Shown: piece by piece, positions 1 through 8,258 of the stretch
How the letters are laid out: every line of letters starts with the position of its first letter
Position numbering within the stretch: the first letter of the stretch is position 1
Source: Acidobacteriaceae bacterium TAA 166
GTDB taxonomy: Bacteria > Acidobacteriota > Terriglobia > Terriglobales > Acidobacteriaceae
Direction: 5' to 3'
DNA length: 64,000 nucleotides
NCBI GenBank assembly: GCA_000421065.1
Contig: ATWD01000002.1
Coordinates: forward strand, 930,001-994,000
Program-made: the position numbers and the translations under genes
Notes under the pieces: generated by a model
The model's database searches: none
Told to the model about the DNA's origin: nothing
What the model saw: only the letters and a program-made list of their open reading frames with translations

Positions 1-72
1 ATCCATCCTCGGATGCCCCACTCCCACGAAACAGGAAGCGGCGTTCGAGGAAAGCTCGAAACGCTCTGTTAT

Positions 73-220
73 GGGCACGGCTTCAGCCGTGCCGCGCCCC
101 AGCACAAGGAAAGCGGCTTCAGCCGCTGAGGGCAAAGAGATGCCCCGGCTTCTTCTTTTTTGGATGACGCAACTTCAGTCGCTCCATCCGACACTCCACC
201 TTCAACGTGGCTTTAGCCAC
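73..220. repeat. Short palindromes of the 'GGCTTCAGCC' type
   Basis: Three short hairpin-forming units lie in this gene-free left edge: 75-92 (GCACGGCTTCAGCCGTGC), 112-127 (AGCGGCTTCAGCCGCT) and 207-220 (GTGGCTTTAGCCAC). They share a central CTTCAGCC or CTTTAGCC core with complementary flanks that differ between copies but keep pairing. Compensated changes of that kind suggest a dispersed palindromic repeat family and not coding sequence. No open frame in 1-535 looks like a gene. Confidence 0.6.
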
Positions 221-332
221 TAAGGGATCCTCCCCACCGGCAAAATGCCTCCAAGCTCCTCTTTAAACAAAACAAGCGGCAAGGCCAACAGCCCCGCCGC
301 CTGCATTCGTTACGCCTAGTTCCCTGGGTTGT

Positions 333-517
333 ATGGCCTGCCGGCCGGGGCCCACTGCGCGTGGAGCGGTCACTTCGTGACGCGTAGACTCCCTTCGGGG
401 TGGGGCTCCCGCTGGTCGCTTGAGAAATCTTCAAGCCGACCAACGGAAGGCCCACGGCGAAGCCGGTACACGCGTCACGCGGTGACCCGCCGCCGCGCAG
501 CAGCGCCCTGCCTCTAA
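333..517 (+). repeat. Dispersed palindromic element, copy A
   Basis: About 185 bp, related over most of its length to the reverse complement of 6656-6846. Shared blocks include TGGCCTGCCGGCCGG, ACTGCGCGTGG, GGTCACTTCGTGA, GCCGACCAACGG and GGCGAAGCCGGTA. Within the copy, TGGTCG / CGACCA and CACTTCGTGACGCGT / ACGCGTCACG form nested inverted repeats, so the RNA or single strand could fold into one long structure. It lies just downstream of the pnp stop codon. It has no coding capacity of its own and may be a miniature inverted-repeat or REP-like element. Confidence 0.7.
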
Positions 518-535
518 CCCCAAAAAATATACGAC

Positions 536-2935
536 CTAGCTGTTGCCGCCGGTCGGCTGCGATCCACCGCCGCCCGGGCCGCCACGACGACCGCCGCGGC
601 GACGGCGTCCACCGCCACCACCGGGCCGACGCTGTCCAGCCGGACGCGGAGCACCCGAAGCGCCAGGAGCACCCTGCGGAACCCCATCGGCACGGTTGAA
701 GTTCGGCTCATCCTCGCCGTCCTCCCCGTCCTCGTCGAAGTCGCCCTCGCCATCATCGTCCAGAAGATCGCCCTCAGCTTCAGGAGCCGGCTGCGTCCGC
801 GGACCATCGCCGTTCGGCGGAGCCACCTCAGGCAGCCCGAGCTTCGCCCTCTGCTCACGCAGAACCGCCTTGCGCGACAGCTTGATGCGATTGCCCTCGA
901 TCGCCAGCACCTTCACCAGAATCTGATCGCCCTCGCGCAGCTCGTCCTTCACGTCCTTCACGCGATGCTCTGCGATCTCGGAGACGTGCAGCAGACCATC
1001 GGTGCCGGGGAAGATCTCGACGAACGCCCCAAACTCCGCCAGCCGGACTACCTTGCCCAGGTAGGTCTTGCCCACCTCGGGAACCGCCGTCAGGTCGCTG
1101 ATCATCTGGATCGCGCGCTCCAGCCCATCGGCATCGCTCGAGGCCACATTCACGCGGCCCGAGTCGTCCACGTCGATCTTCACGCCGGTCGCGTCGATGA
1201 TTCCGCGAATCACCTTTCCGCCCGGTCCGATCAGGTCGCGGATCTTGTCCGTCGGAATCTGCAGCGTGTGGATACGCGGAGCGAACTTCGACTTCTCCTC
1301 GCTCGCGCCCGCAATCACCGCATCCATCTTGTCCAGCAGGAACAACCGTCCGCGACGCGCCTGCTCCAGAGCCTCACGCATAATCTGCGGCGTGATGCCC
1401 ATGATCTTGATGTCCATCTGCAGCGCCGTAATTCCCTTGCGCGTTCCGGCCACCTTGAAGTCCATATCTCCGTAGTGGTCCTCGGCGCCCGCAATGTCGG
1501 TCAGGACGGCGTACTTCTCGCCCTCCTTCACAAGGCCCATCGCCACACCGGCGACCGAGCCCTTCAGTGCGATCCCGGCCTGCATCAGCGACAGCGAAGC
1601 CCCGCAGACCGTCGCCATCGACGACGATCCGTTCGACTCTAGAATGTCCGAGACCACGCGCAGCGTGTACGGCGACTCTTCGGCGTTCGGCAGAACCGCC
1701 TCGATCGCGCGCGAAGCCAGGGCACCATGGCCGATCTCGCGGCGTCCCACGCCGGTCATCCTGCCCACCTCGCCCACCGAGAACGGCGGGAAGTTGTAGT
1801 GCAGCATGAAGTTCTTCTTGATCTCGCCCTCGTAGCTCTCCAGGCGCTGCGCATCGTCCGTCGTTCCCAGGGTCGCCGACACCAGCGCCTGCGTCTCGCC
1901 GCGCGTGAATAGCGCCGACCCGTGAACACGCGGAAGCACGCCGATCTCAATCGAGATCTCGCGGATCTCATCGAAGGCGCGATGATCCGGGCGAATCCGG
2001 TCGTTCAGCACCTGCTCGCGGAAGATCGTCTCGCGCAGCAGCTCATAGTACTTGCTCAGCTTCTTGGCCGCGTCAGGTTCTCCCTCGGGAAGCTCCTTCT
2101 TCAGCTCGTCCTTGATCTGCTTCACCAGGGCGTAGCTCTCGAACTTCGGATGCTTCTTCGTGTTCAGGGCATCGGCCAGACGCTCCCCGATCTTCGCCTT
2201 CAGGGCGTTCAGGTACTCGGTGTCGGTCTCGACCGCAGAGACCAGGCGCTTCTGCTTGCCCGCGCGCGAGACCAGATCCTCAATCGCCGCGCAGATCTTC
2301 TTGATCTCGCCGTGCGCGAACTCGATCGCATCGACCACGCGCTCTTCCGGAATCTCCTTCGCGCCGGACTCGATCATCACGATGCCGTCCTTGGTGCCGA
2401 CGACCATGATGTTCAGCGCGCTCTTCTCGCGCTCCGCGTAGGTCGGGTTCACGATGAACTGACCCTCGACGATGCCGATACGCACCGCGCCCACCGGGCC
2501 GTGGAACGGAATATCGCTCAGGGCCAGAGCGCAGCTGGCGCCATTGATGCCCAGCACATCCGGGTCGTTCTCCCGATCGGCCGAGTACACGAACGCTACC
2601 ACCTGGGTCTCGTTGCGGAAGGCTTCCGGGAACAACGGACGGATGGGACGGTCGATCTGGCGGCTGGTCAGGATCTCCTTCTCGCTCGGACGTCCCTCGC
2701 GCTTGATGAATCCGCCCGGGATGCGTCCGCCGGCGTAGGTGAACTCGCGATACTCGACCGTCAGGGGGAAGAAGTCGATGCCTTCCTTCGGGTCGGGCGA
2801 GGCGACCGCCGTGGCCAGAATCACGTTATCTCCGCTCGACGTCAGCGCTGCGCCGGAGGCCTGCTTGGCCATTCTTCCCGTCTCGAACTTGATCTGCTTG
2901 CCACCTGCAAGCTCTACGGTTACGTCCTGCTTCAT
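536..2935 (-). CDS. pnp: Polyribonucleotide nucleotidyltransferase (PNPase)
   Basis: Phosphorolytic 3'-5' exoribonuclease of RNA decay, usually a trimer and often part of a degradosome. The 799-residue product has two RNase PH-type domains (the first with GGRIPGGFIKREGRPSE, the second with FSVGEVGRMTGVGRREIGHG), then a KH domain (IPTDKIRDLIGPGGKVIRG, near residue 555) and an S1 domain (GAFVEIFPGTDGLLHVSE, near 640). I chose the ATG at 2935, giving MKQDVTVEL, over an in-frame start 15 codons upstream because family members begin here and AGAGAGAA precedes it. Unusually, the last 90 or so residues form an Asp/Glu-rich stretch followed by a Gly/Arg-rich tail. It lies downstream of rpsO, the order found in many bacteria. 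Confidence 0.97.
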   Translation of the reverse strand: MKQDVTVELAGGKQIKFETGRMAKQASGAALTSSGDNVILATAVASPDPKEGIDFFPLTVEYREFTYAGGRIPGGFIKREGRPSEKEILTSRQIDRPIRPLFPEAFRNETQVVAFVYSADRENDPDVLGINGASCALALSDIPFHGPVGAVRIGIVEGQFIVNPTYAEREKSALNIMVVGTKDGIVMIESGAKEIPEERVVDAIEFAHGEIKKICAAIEDLVSRAGKQKRLVSAVETDTEYLNALKAKIGERLADALNTKKHPKFESYALVKQIKDELKKELPEGEPDAAKKLSKYYELLRETIFREQVLNDRIRPDHRAFDEIREISIEIGVLPRVHGSALFTRGETQALVSATLGTTDDAQRLESYEGEIKKNFMLHYNFPPFSVGEVGRMTGVGRREIGHGALASRAIEAVLPNAEESPYTLRVVSDILESNGSSSMATVCGASLSLMQAGIALKGSVAGVAMGLVKEGEKYAVLTDIAGAEDHYGDMDFKVAGTRKGITALQMDIKIMGITPQIMREALEQARRGRLFLLDKMDAVIAGASEEKSKFAPRIHTLQIPTDKIRDLIGPGGKVIRGIIDATGVKIDVDDSGRVNVASSDADGLERAIQMISDLTAVPEVGKTYLGKVVRLAEFGAFVEIFPGTDGLLHVSEIAEHRVKDVKDELREGDQILVKVLAIEGNRIKLSRKAVLREQRAKLGLPEVAPPNGDGPRTQPAPEAEGDLLDDDGEGDFDEDGEDGEDEPNFNRADGVPQGAPGASGAPRPAGQRRPGGGGGRRRRGGRRGGPGGGGSQPTGGNS

Positions 2936-3009
2936 AGTGTTCTCTCTCTTCTCTTTGTTATTGGGAACCTGGTCTCGCATCCCTCCGCTCGTGCATTCTA
3001 GCGGGCGCG

Positions 3010-3060
3010 AAAAAAGCGCAGCTCTCTACCGGTATCTCAGACCGTTAGCAGGCTGCGCTT
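3010..3060 (-). terminator. Terminator-like hairpin between rpsO and pnp
   Basis: Read on the minus strand, AAGCGCAGC (3052-3060) pairs with GCTGCGCTT (3014-3022) and is followed by a run of T (A-run at 3010-3015). The loop is about 29 nt, longer than usual, so this could be a partial terminator or part of the pnp leader and not a strict stop. It sits about 75 bp before the pnp start codon, after rpsO. Confidence 0.5.
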
Positions 3061-3164
3061 GCCTAAAATCATGCATGGGATAGCTCCGCCCAGCCGGCTC
3101 GAATCGTCCAGCTTTCATGGCAACCGAAACGCTTGCCATCCGTGCCATCGTCACCGGCTCCCGC

Positions 3165-3188
3165 CGCAGGAAGATCTTCCTTCCTGCG
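3165..3188 (-). other. Hairpin in the rpsO-pnp spacer
   Basis: CGCAGGAAG and CTTCCTGCG form a perfect 9-bp stem around a 6-nt loop, in the 325-bp gene-free spacer between rpsO and pnp. In E. coli the equivalent leader carries an RNase III-cleaved stem used in PNPase autoregulation. A similar role here is only inference from position. Confidence 0.45.
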
Positions 3189-3260
3189 CGAAGGCTGCCG
3201 CCGGAATCGAACGAGCCGAGCGTGCTTCCATGGTTGGAATTGTCGTCTCCGGGGATGCGG

Positions 3261-3527
3261 TTACTTGCGGATGCCCAGTTTGCCGATCACATCGCGATAG
3301 CGGTCGGCGTCGCACTTCTTCAGATAGTCCAGCAGACGGCGGCGCTTGCTCACGAGCATCAACAGCCCGCGGCGCGATCCGTGATCCTTCTTGTGGGTCT
3401 TGAAGTGCTCGGTCAGCTCTCCGATACGCTCGCTCAGAATCGCGATCTGAACCTCGGGGCTTCCGGTATCGGAATCGTGTGTGCGAAATTTCGCAATAAT
3501 GTCTGTCTTCTTAGCAGGTGCCAGCAC
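3261..3527 (-). CDS. rpsO: 30S ribosomal protein S15
   Basis: Binds 16S rRNA early in small-subunit assembly. The open frame extends well upstream, but only the last 88 codons match S15, a normal length. I placed the start at the GTG at 3527 (reading M-LAPAKKTDIIAKF) with AGGAG about 12 nt upstream. Family signatures include HDSDTGSPEVQIAILSERI, LTEHFKTHKKDHGSRRGL and RRRLLDYL. It precedes pnp on the same strand with a hairpin-containing spacer between. Confidence 0.95.
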   Translation of the reverse strand: MLAPAKKTDIIAKFRTHDSDTGSPEVQIAILSERIGELTEHFKTHKKDHGSRRGLLMLVSKRRRLLDYLKKCDADRYRDVIGKLGIRK

Positions 3528-3716
3528 AGCTTTTGTATACTCCTGATTCTTCTTATCCACTCTTAGTGTTCGTATAAGGATAGCATCCGCACCCCCGGGG
3601 GGCAATTGAAGGTCGTAGAAACCCCTCCCACCAGGTTCATCGAAGATTCGTCGGAGCAGGAGTCTTCCCGAATTCAAAGCTGCGCAATCGCCGACCCAAT
3701 ATCCCCTACAAATGAG

Positions 3717-3772
3717 GTGTCATCCTGAGCGCAGCGGAGTCGAAGGATCCAGAATCGAAGGATCTGCGGTTC
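3717..3772 (+). repeat. Intergenic 'TCATCCTGAGCG' repeat, copy 1
   Basis: The unit TCATCCTGAGCGCAGCGGAG followed by TCGAAGGATC recurs in variant form at 6118-6150 and, shortened, near 6892. It lies outside genes each time. The trailing GAAGGATC is repeated once more inside this copy. Confidence 0.55.
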
Positions 3773-3787
3773 TTTGCAGGATATCCC

Positions 3788-4012
3788 CTACAACTCCTCC
3801 CCCGCATATCCGCGCATCTCCCCCAGCCAGCGCAGAAACCGCAGGACCTGCCCCCGTTCCCCCCACATCAGCGCCCAGAAGTCCTTCGCCCGGATCGTCT
3901 CCGCCTTCTTTCCCGAGTACGTCTCAAGCCTCCATCGCAGATAAGGACTCCGCCACGGCCTAAGCCTGTACCCCTTCGTCGCCATCCACAAAAATCGTAT
4001 CCCCGTCAGCAT
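3788..4012 (-). CDS. Small conserved-looking protein, function unknown
   Basis: A 74-residue protein, basic and aromatic (MLTGIRFLWMATKGYRLRPW), with Trp-rich segments such as FWALMWGERGQVLRFLRWL. The ATG at 4012 follows GAGGAGGA, which supports translation. It lies 36 nt after the next unknown gene on the same strand, so the two probably form one transcript. I recognise no domain. The composition does not look like an antisense shadow because the opposite strand has no recognisable protein. Confidence 0.6.
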   Translation of the reverse strand: MLTGIRFLWMATKGYRLRPWRSPYLRWRLETYSGKKAETIRAKDFWALMWGERGQVLRFLRWLGEMRGYAGEEL

Positions 4013-4048
4013 TCCTCCTCGAGTCTACCCCCACCCGCCTGCGCCCCC

Positions 4049-4477
4049 TCACCCCGCCTGCGCCTGGTCTTCCCCCTCGTCAAGCTCCTCGGCCACGCGC
4101 ACAAACCTCCGAATGTACCGGAGCGGCTCGTCGGCCGCCGCCATCTCCTTCAGGTGATATCTCCACACATCCTCGCGAGCGCTTCTCCGCGTATATCCCT
4201 TCCGGTTCACCACCTTCACGCTTCCGTCCGCCATCACCCGCGTAAACGTCTGCGTCGGAACCTGGAACATCATCTGCTCGCCCGCCCTCCAGAAGTGCGA
4301 GGCGAACTCATGCGAGAACAGCAGGGCGTAGTACCGCCTCTCCGCGGCCAGCGTCTCCAGCGCCTCCTGCGGGCCCGTCCACTGCCGGCCCAGCTTCGAC
4401 ACATACCACCTGCGAAAGGAAAAGCCGTTCGTGCGCGCCTGTCCCACCAGTACCTGTAGCAACTCGAACCGTGTCAT
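4049..4477 (-). CDS. Hypothetical protein, function unknown
   Basis: A 142-residue protein beginning MTRFELLQVLVGQARTNGF. I chose the ATG at 4477 over an in-frame GTG at 4522 because AAGGG precedes it at good spacing. It has no signal peptide or membrane segment. The C-terminal half is rich in basic and acidic residues and the last residues are acidic (EELDEGEDQ). It is followed by the 74-residue unknown gene on the same strand. No family recognised. Confidence 0.6.
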   Translation of the reverse strand: MTRFELLQVLVGQARTNGFSFRRWYVSKLGRQWTGPQEALETLAAERRYYALLFSHEFASHFWRAGEQMMFQVPTQTFTRVMADGSVKVVNRKGYTRRSAREDVWRYHLKEMAAADEPLRYIRRFVRVAEELDEGEDQAQAG

Positions 4478-4610
4478 ACCAGCCCTTACTCTCGACGTGA
4501 AGTGCGGCAGCCAAACGTTCACCCGGCCGGCAGGGTTATAGTCTACGGTGATAAGCGTCTAACACCTTGAACGGCGTACCTTAATTCCATTGCTCAAGAC
4601 CCTGAGAAGA

Positions 4611-5939
4611 ATGTTCATCCACCGCATCGCGCTCCCCTTCTACCGAAGTCTCTCCCGCATCACGATGCCTGGCCCCCGAGCGGCTCTCCTCGGCGATCGC
4701 ACAGCTTCCTCTCGCCCGCGGAGAGTCCTCCCTGGCACTATAGCTCTGTTTGCCTTCCTGCTCCTCTTCGTGATCCTCTCTCCGCTCCTCGCTCAGCCCG
4801 CCACCCCCCACACCGACCCGCTCAACCTCACCCCCGAGGTCCGCCAGGCCCACATCCTCTTCTACAACCTCGACTACGACGGCGCCCTCTCCCGCTTCGA
4901 AGCCATCCAGCGCGCCAATCCGCAGAACCCCATGGCCACCAACTACCTCCTGATGACCCTCATCTTCCGCGAGCTCTACCATCAGGACCTGCTCGACACC
5001 ACCTACTACGCCCACGACTCCTTCCTCTCCTCCAAGCGCGACGTCCCCGTCCCCCAGGCCACCCGCGACCGCATCGAGCAGCTCACCAACTCCGCCATCG
5101 CGCTCGCCGATCAGCAGATCAAAGCCAATCCCAACAACGCCAACGCCTACTTCGCCCGCGGATACGCCCGCGGCATGCACGCTGCCTTCATCACCCTCGC
5201 CGACCACAGCTTCGTCGGCGCCGCCCGCCAGGGTCTCGCCTCCCGTCAGGACAGCGAGCAGGCCCTCCGCATCGCCCCCGACTATGACGACGCCAAGATG
5301 GCCGTCGGCATCCAGCAGTTCGCCGTGGCCTCGCTTCCCCGCCTGCTTCGCATCATGATCGGCATCACCGGCGTCACCGGCAACAAGGAGAAGGGCCTCG
5401 ACCTCCTCCGCCAGTGCGCCGCCAAAGGAGTCGTCAACCCCGTCGAGTGCCGCACCTCGCTCTCCCTCTTCCTGCGCCACGACGCCCGCTACCCCGAGGC
5501 CCTCGCCGTCCAGCGCGGCCTGGCCGAGCAGTTCCCCCACGACTATCTCTTTCGCCTCGAAGAGGCCAACCTCACCAAGGACAAGGGCGATGGCCCCGGC
5601 GCCATCGCCGCCTACAAACGCCTCCTCGAAGACGCCCGTAAGCCCGACTTTTTCATCGACCCCCGCCTGCAGATGACCTACTTCGGTCTCGCCGACACCC
5701 AGCGCGGACAGAACCTCCACGCCGAGGCCGCCCAGAACTACCTCAACGCCGCCGCACAGCCCAGGTGCACTGAATGGCTCCGCCGCCGCGCCCAACTCAA
5801 CGCCGGGCAGATGTTCGACCTCCTCCACCAGCGCGACAAGGCCATCGAGCAGTACAAGCAGGCCTCCGCCGGAGGAGGCGACCAGTCCCAGGCCGACGCC
5901 GCCCGCAAATACCTCAAGACCCCCTACACCGGAACCTAG
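4611..5939 (+). CDS. Secreted or membrane-anchored TPR-repeat protein
   Basis: Tetratricopeptide-type helical repeats run through most of the 442-residue product, for example the pairs around FYNLDYDGALSRFEAIQRAN, ANAYFARGYARG and AIAAYKRLLEDA. TPR domains mediate protein-protein contacts. After a basic N-terminus there is one hydrophobic segment (IALFAFLLLFVILSPLLAQ) that reads as a signal peptide or anchor, so the repeats probably face the periplasm. The start is uncertain: TTG at 4590, ATG at 4611 (GAGAAG directly before) or ATG at 4663 are all in frame. The partner is unknown. Confidence 0.8.
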   Translation: MFIHRIALPFYRSLSRITMPGPRAALLGDRTASSRPRRVLPGTIALFAFLLLFVILSPLLAQPATPHTDPLNLTPEVRQAHILFYNLDYDGALSRFEAIQRANPQNPMATNYLLMTLIFRELYHQDLLDTTYYAHDSFLSSKRDVPVPQATRDRIEQLTNSAIALADQQIKANPNNANAYFARGYARGMHAAFITLADHSFVGAARQGLASRQDSEQALRIAPDYDDAKMAVGIQQFAVASLPRLLRIMIGITGVTGNKEKGLDLLRQCAAKGVVNPVECRTSLSLFLRHDARYPEALAVQRGLAEQFPHDYLFRLEEANLTKDKGDGPGAIAAYKRLLEDARKPDFFIDPRLQMTYFGLADTQRGQNLHAEAAQNYLNAAAQPRCTEWLRRRAQLNAGQMFDLLHQRDKAIEQYKQASAGGGDQSQADAARKYLKTPYTGT

Positions 5940-6002
5940 GAACAGGGCCCGAGGGAGTAAAAACAAGAAAACCAGACCCCATCAACCCCAGCACTCCCAC
6001 CA

Positions 6003-6027
6003 AAGATGGGGCCCCGGGGCCCATCTT
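6003..6027. terminator. Strong hairpin downstream of the TPR gene
   Basis: AAGATGGG and CCCATCTT form a perfect 8-bp stem, and the loop GCCCCGGGG can pair further. It begins about 64 bp after the TPR gene stop codon. No T-run follows, so factor-independent termination is uncertain. Confidence 0.4.
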
Positions 6028-6117
6028 CGCGACAGCTTCATCGTCGCTAAGGTGGGTTTGCAGAATCCTCCCGCAGCCAAACCTTCTCAAAAATCTATCG
6101 AGCCTCGGCCCCAAAGG

Positions 6118-6150
6118 TCTCATCCCGAGCGAAGTGAGCCGAAGGATCTA
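6118..6150 (+). repeat. Intergenic 'TCATCCTGAGCG' repeat, copy 2
   Basis: TCTCATCCCGAGCGAAGTGA followed by GCCGAAGGATCT aligns with the unit at 3717, differing at a few positions. The rest of the 375-bp gap (5940-6314) holds the hairpin at 6003 and no gene I can support. Confidence 0.5.
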
Positions 6151-6314
6151 CGCTTCCCTGTGGCAACCCACCTCCCAGCAACACCACCCCATCATCCAAG
6201 GAACCTTCCCACCCAAACTTTCGTATCGTATAAACAAAACCGGCAGTACCGCCCGAAAATCTGGCGGTATCCAAGACCGGCGTTGTGTAAAATCTGGCCT
6301 TTCGGAGAACTCCC

Positions 6315-6635
6315 ATGTTCTGCTCCCGTTGCGGTTCCAGGCTCGATCCCACCTCACGCTTCTGTTCCAGCTGCGGAGCCCCCATCGCGTCCGGCCCATC
6401 CTCCTCCCCTCCACCGCCACCTCCCTTCGCCGCCGACAACCTCTTCCGCCCCCGCAACAACCGCATGATAGCCGGAGTCTGCGCCGCCTTCGCCCTCCGC
6501 TACGGCTGGGACCTTAACCTCGTCCGCATCGTCACCGCCCTCATCTGCCTCTCGGGAGCCGGAGCCCTCGCCTACCTCATCGCCTGGATCATCATCCCCG
6601 AGGAGCCCTACGCCGTTCCCACCAATCCCATCTAG
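6315..6635 (+). CDS. Zinc-ribbon plus PspC-domain membrane protein
   Basis: A 106-residue protein with an N-terminal zinc-ribbon pattern, CSRCGSRLDPTSRFCSSCG (two CxxC pairs, residues 3-21), a proline-rich linker, and a PspC domain from about residue 43 (NNRMIAGVCAAFALRYGWDL, then IVTALICLSGAGALAYLIAW). PspC domains are membrane-associated and named after the phage-shock regulator. The single C-terminal hydrophobic segment is the expected transmembrane helix, and the cysteine module probably faces the cytoplasm. It is a lone gene, and a role in envelope stress is inference only. Confidence 0.8.
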   Translation: MFCSRCGSRLDPTSRFCSSCGAPIASGPSSSPPPPPPFAADNLFRPRNNRMIAGVCAAFALRYGWDLNLVRIVTALICLSGAGALAYLIAWIIIPEEPYAVPTNPI

Positions 6636-6655
6636 GCCGGGGTAAAGAACAAGCG

Positions 6656-6846
6656 CTGCCGCGCGGGCGCCCTACGCGGGCGGCAGTCACTTCGTGACGC
6701 GTATACCGGCTTCGCCGCGGGCCTCCCGTTGGTCGGCGCAAAGATTCTTCCAAACGACCAACGGGAGGCCCATGGAGAAGTGGATTACATCACGAAGTGA
6801 CCGCCCCACGCGCAGTAGGCCCGGCCGGCAGGCCAGCCCTTCCTCT
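6656..6846 (-). repeat. Dispersed palindromic element, copy B
   Basis: Reverse-oriented relative of 333-517. It includes CACTTCGTGACGCGTATACC, a long inverted repeat CCTCCCGTTGGTCG / CGACCAACGGGAGG, and the terminal CCGGCCGGCAGGCCAG. The two copies lie in intergenic DNA in opposite orientation and share outer ends, which suggests transposition or gene-conversion spread. It fills most of the 318-bp gap before lysA. A degenerate 'TCATCCTGAGC' unit follows at 6892. Confidence 0.7.
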
Positions 6847-6953
6847 TAAAAAGCGCAGAGCAGCCATCACTCGCTTACGATGAAGATGTGTCATCCTGAG
6901 CAATAGATCTGCGTTTTGCCTGCACCGCCACCAACCAAAGTGAGCCCAGCGTT

Positions 6954-8258
6954 TTGAAGACGAAGACATCCCGCCAGACCACACCCCAACCCTCCGCCGC
7001 CCGCCCCTTCACCTACAAAGACCGCACCCTCCACTGCGACCAAGTTAGCCTCACCTCCCTCGCCGAGACTCACGGCACCCCCCTCTACGTCTACTCAGCC
7101 ACCCAGATCTCCGAGCGCTTCCAGCTCTTCGAGCAGGCATTTCAGGACCGCCCCCACACCGTCTGCTACGCCGTCAAGGCCAACTCCTCGCTTGCCATCC
7201 TTCGCCTCCTCGGCCGCCAGGGCGCCGGCTTCGACATCGTCTCCGGCGGCGAGCTCGAGCGCGTCCGCCGCGCCCACAAGCCCGCCCTCAAAAAAGTCGT
7301 CTTCTCCGGCGTAGGCAAGCAGGCGTGGGAGATCGACGACGCCCTTGAGGCCAACATCCTCCAGTTCAACGTCGAGTCCGAGCAGGAGCTCGATCTCCTC
7401 GCCCAGCGCGCCCAGGCCCTCAACCGCCGCGCCCGCTTCGCCCTCCGCGTCAACCCCGACGTCTTCGCCGAGACCCACCCCTACATCTCCACCGGCCTCT
7501 CTGAACACAAGTTCGGCATCGACATCAAAGCCGCCCGAGGCCTCTACCGCCGCGCCGCAAGATCCAAGTGGCTCGAGCCCTACGGAGTCTCCGTCCACAT
7601 CGGCTCCCAGATCCGCAAGGTCGCTCCCTTCGCCGCCGCTCTCGCCCGCGTCACCTCGCTCGTCTCCGAGCTCTGCCGCGACGGCCACTCGATCCGCGCC
7701 ATCGACGCCGGCGGCGGCCTCGGCATCGACTACTCCGACGCTCCCTTCGACGCCGCCCACCAGGTCCAGCTCTACGCCGCCGCTCTCAACAAAGGTCTCG
7801 TCGGCGAGCAGGCCCGCCTCCTCCTCGAGCCCGGCCGCTTCCTCGTCGCCCAGGCCGGAGCCCTCCTCACCCGCGTCCTTGTCGTCAAAAAGAACGGCAG
7901 CAAAACCTTCGTCATCACCGACGCCGCCATGAACGACCTCATCCGGCCCGCCCTCTACCACGCCCACCACGAGATCGTCCCCGTCCGCCAGCCCATCGGC
8001 AAAGCCGCCCAGATCACGGCCGACATCGTCGGCCCCGTCTGCGAGTCCGGAGACTTCTTCGCCCGTGACCGCGCCATCGCCCAGGTCAAGCCCGGCGACC
8101 TCGTCGCCCTGCTCGACGCCGGAGCCTACGGCATGACCCAGTCCTCCAACTACAACTCCCGCCCCCGCCCCGCCGAGATCCTCGTCGAAGGCGACCAGGC
8201 CACCCTCATCCGTCGCCGAGAGACGATGCGAGACCTCCTTGCCCCGGAGATTCTGTAG
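6954..8258 (+). CDS. lysA: Diaminopimelate decarboxylase
   Basis: PLP enzyme converting meso-diaminopimelate to L-lysine, the last lysine step. The 434-residue length is typical. Fold type III alanine-racemase-like barrel: the PLP lysine sits in CYAVKANSSLAILRLL (about residues 65-80), with FDIVSGGELERV, HKFGID, HIGSQI and the glycine loop DAGGGLGIDY. LLEPGRFLVAQAG and VCESGDFFARDR supply the second active-site residues. The only suitable start in this frame is a TTG at 6954, without an obvious strong ribosome binding site. It is a lone gene and no lysine riboswitch is evident upstream. Confidence 0.95.
   Translation: MKTKTSRQTTPQPSAARPFTYKDRTLHCDQVSLTSLAETHGTPLYVYSATQISERFQLFEQAFQDRPHTVCYAVKANSSLAILRLLGRQGAGFDIVSGGELERVRRAHKPALKKVVFSGVGKQAWEIDDALEANILQFNVESEQELDLLAQRAQALNRRARFALRVNPDVFAETHPYISTGLSEHKFGIDIKAARGLYRRAARSKWLEPYGVSVHIGSQIRKVAPFAAALARVTSLVSELCRDGHSIRAIDAGGGLGIDYSDAPFDAAHQVQLYAAALNKGLVGEQARLLLEPGRFLVAQAGALLTRVLVVKKNGSKTFVITDAAMNDLIRPALYHAHHEIVPVRQPIGKAAQITADIVGPVCESGDFFARDRAIAQVKPGDLVALLDAGAYGMTQSSNYNSRPRPAEILVEGDQATLIRRRETMRDLLAPEIL

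Noticed and set aside
1922..3001. Long plus-strand open frame opposite pnp
   Set aside because: It mirrors pnp codons in high-GC DNA; its translation is Arg/Leu/Asp-rich with no domain, and pnp is certain.
4581..5966. 461-codon minus-strand frame opposite the TPR gene
   Set aside because: Gly/Val/Glu-rich low-complexity translation typical of antisense shadows; the plus-strand TPR protein has real repeats and a signal segment.
6636..6953. Possible lysine riboswitch before lysA
   Set aside because: The region is filled by the dispersed palindromic repeat; I see no lysine-riboswitch core.
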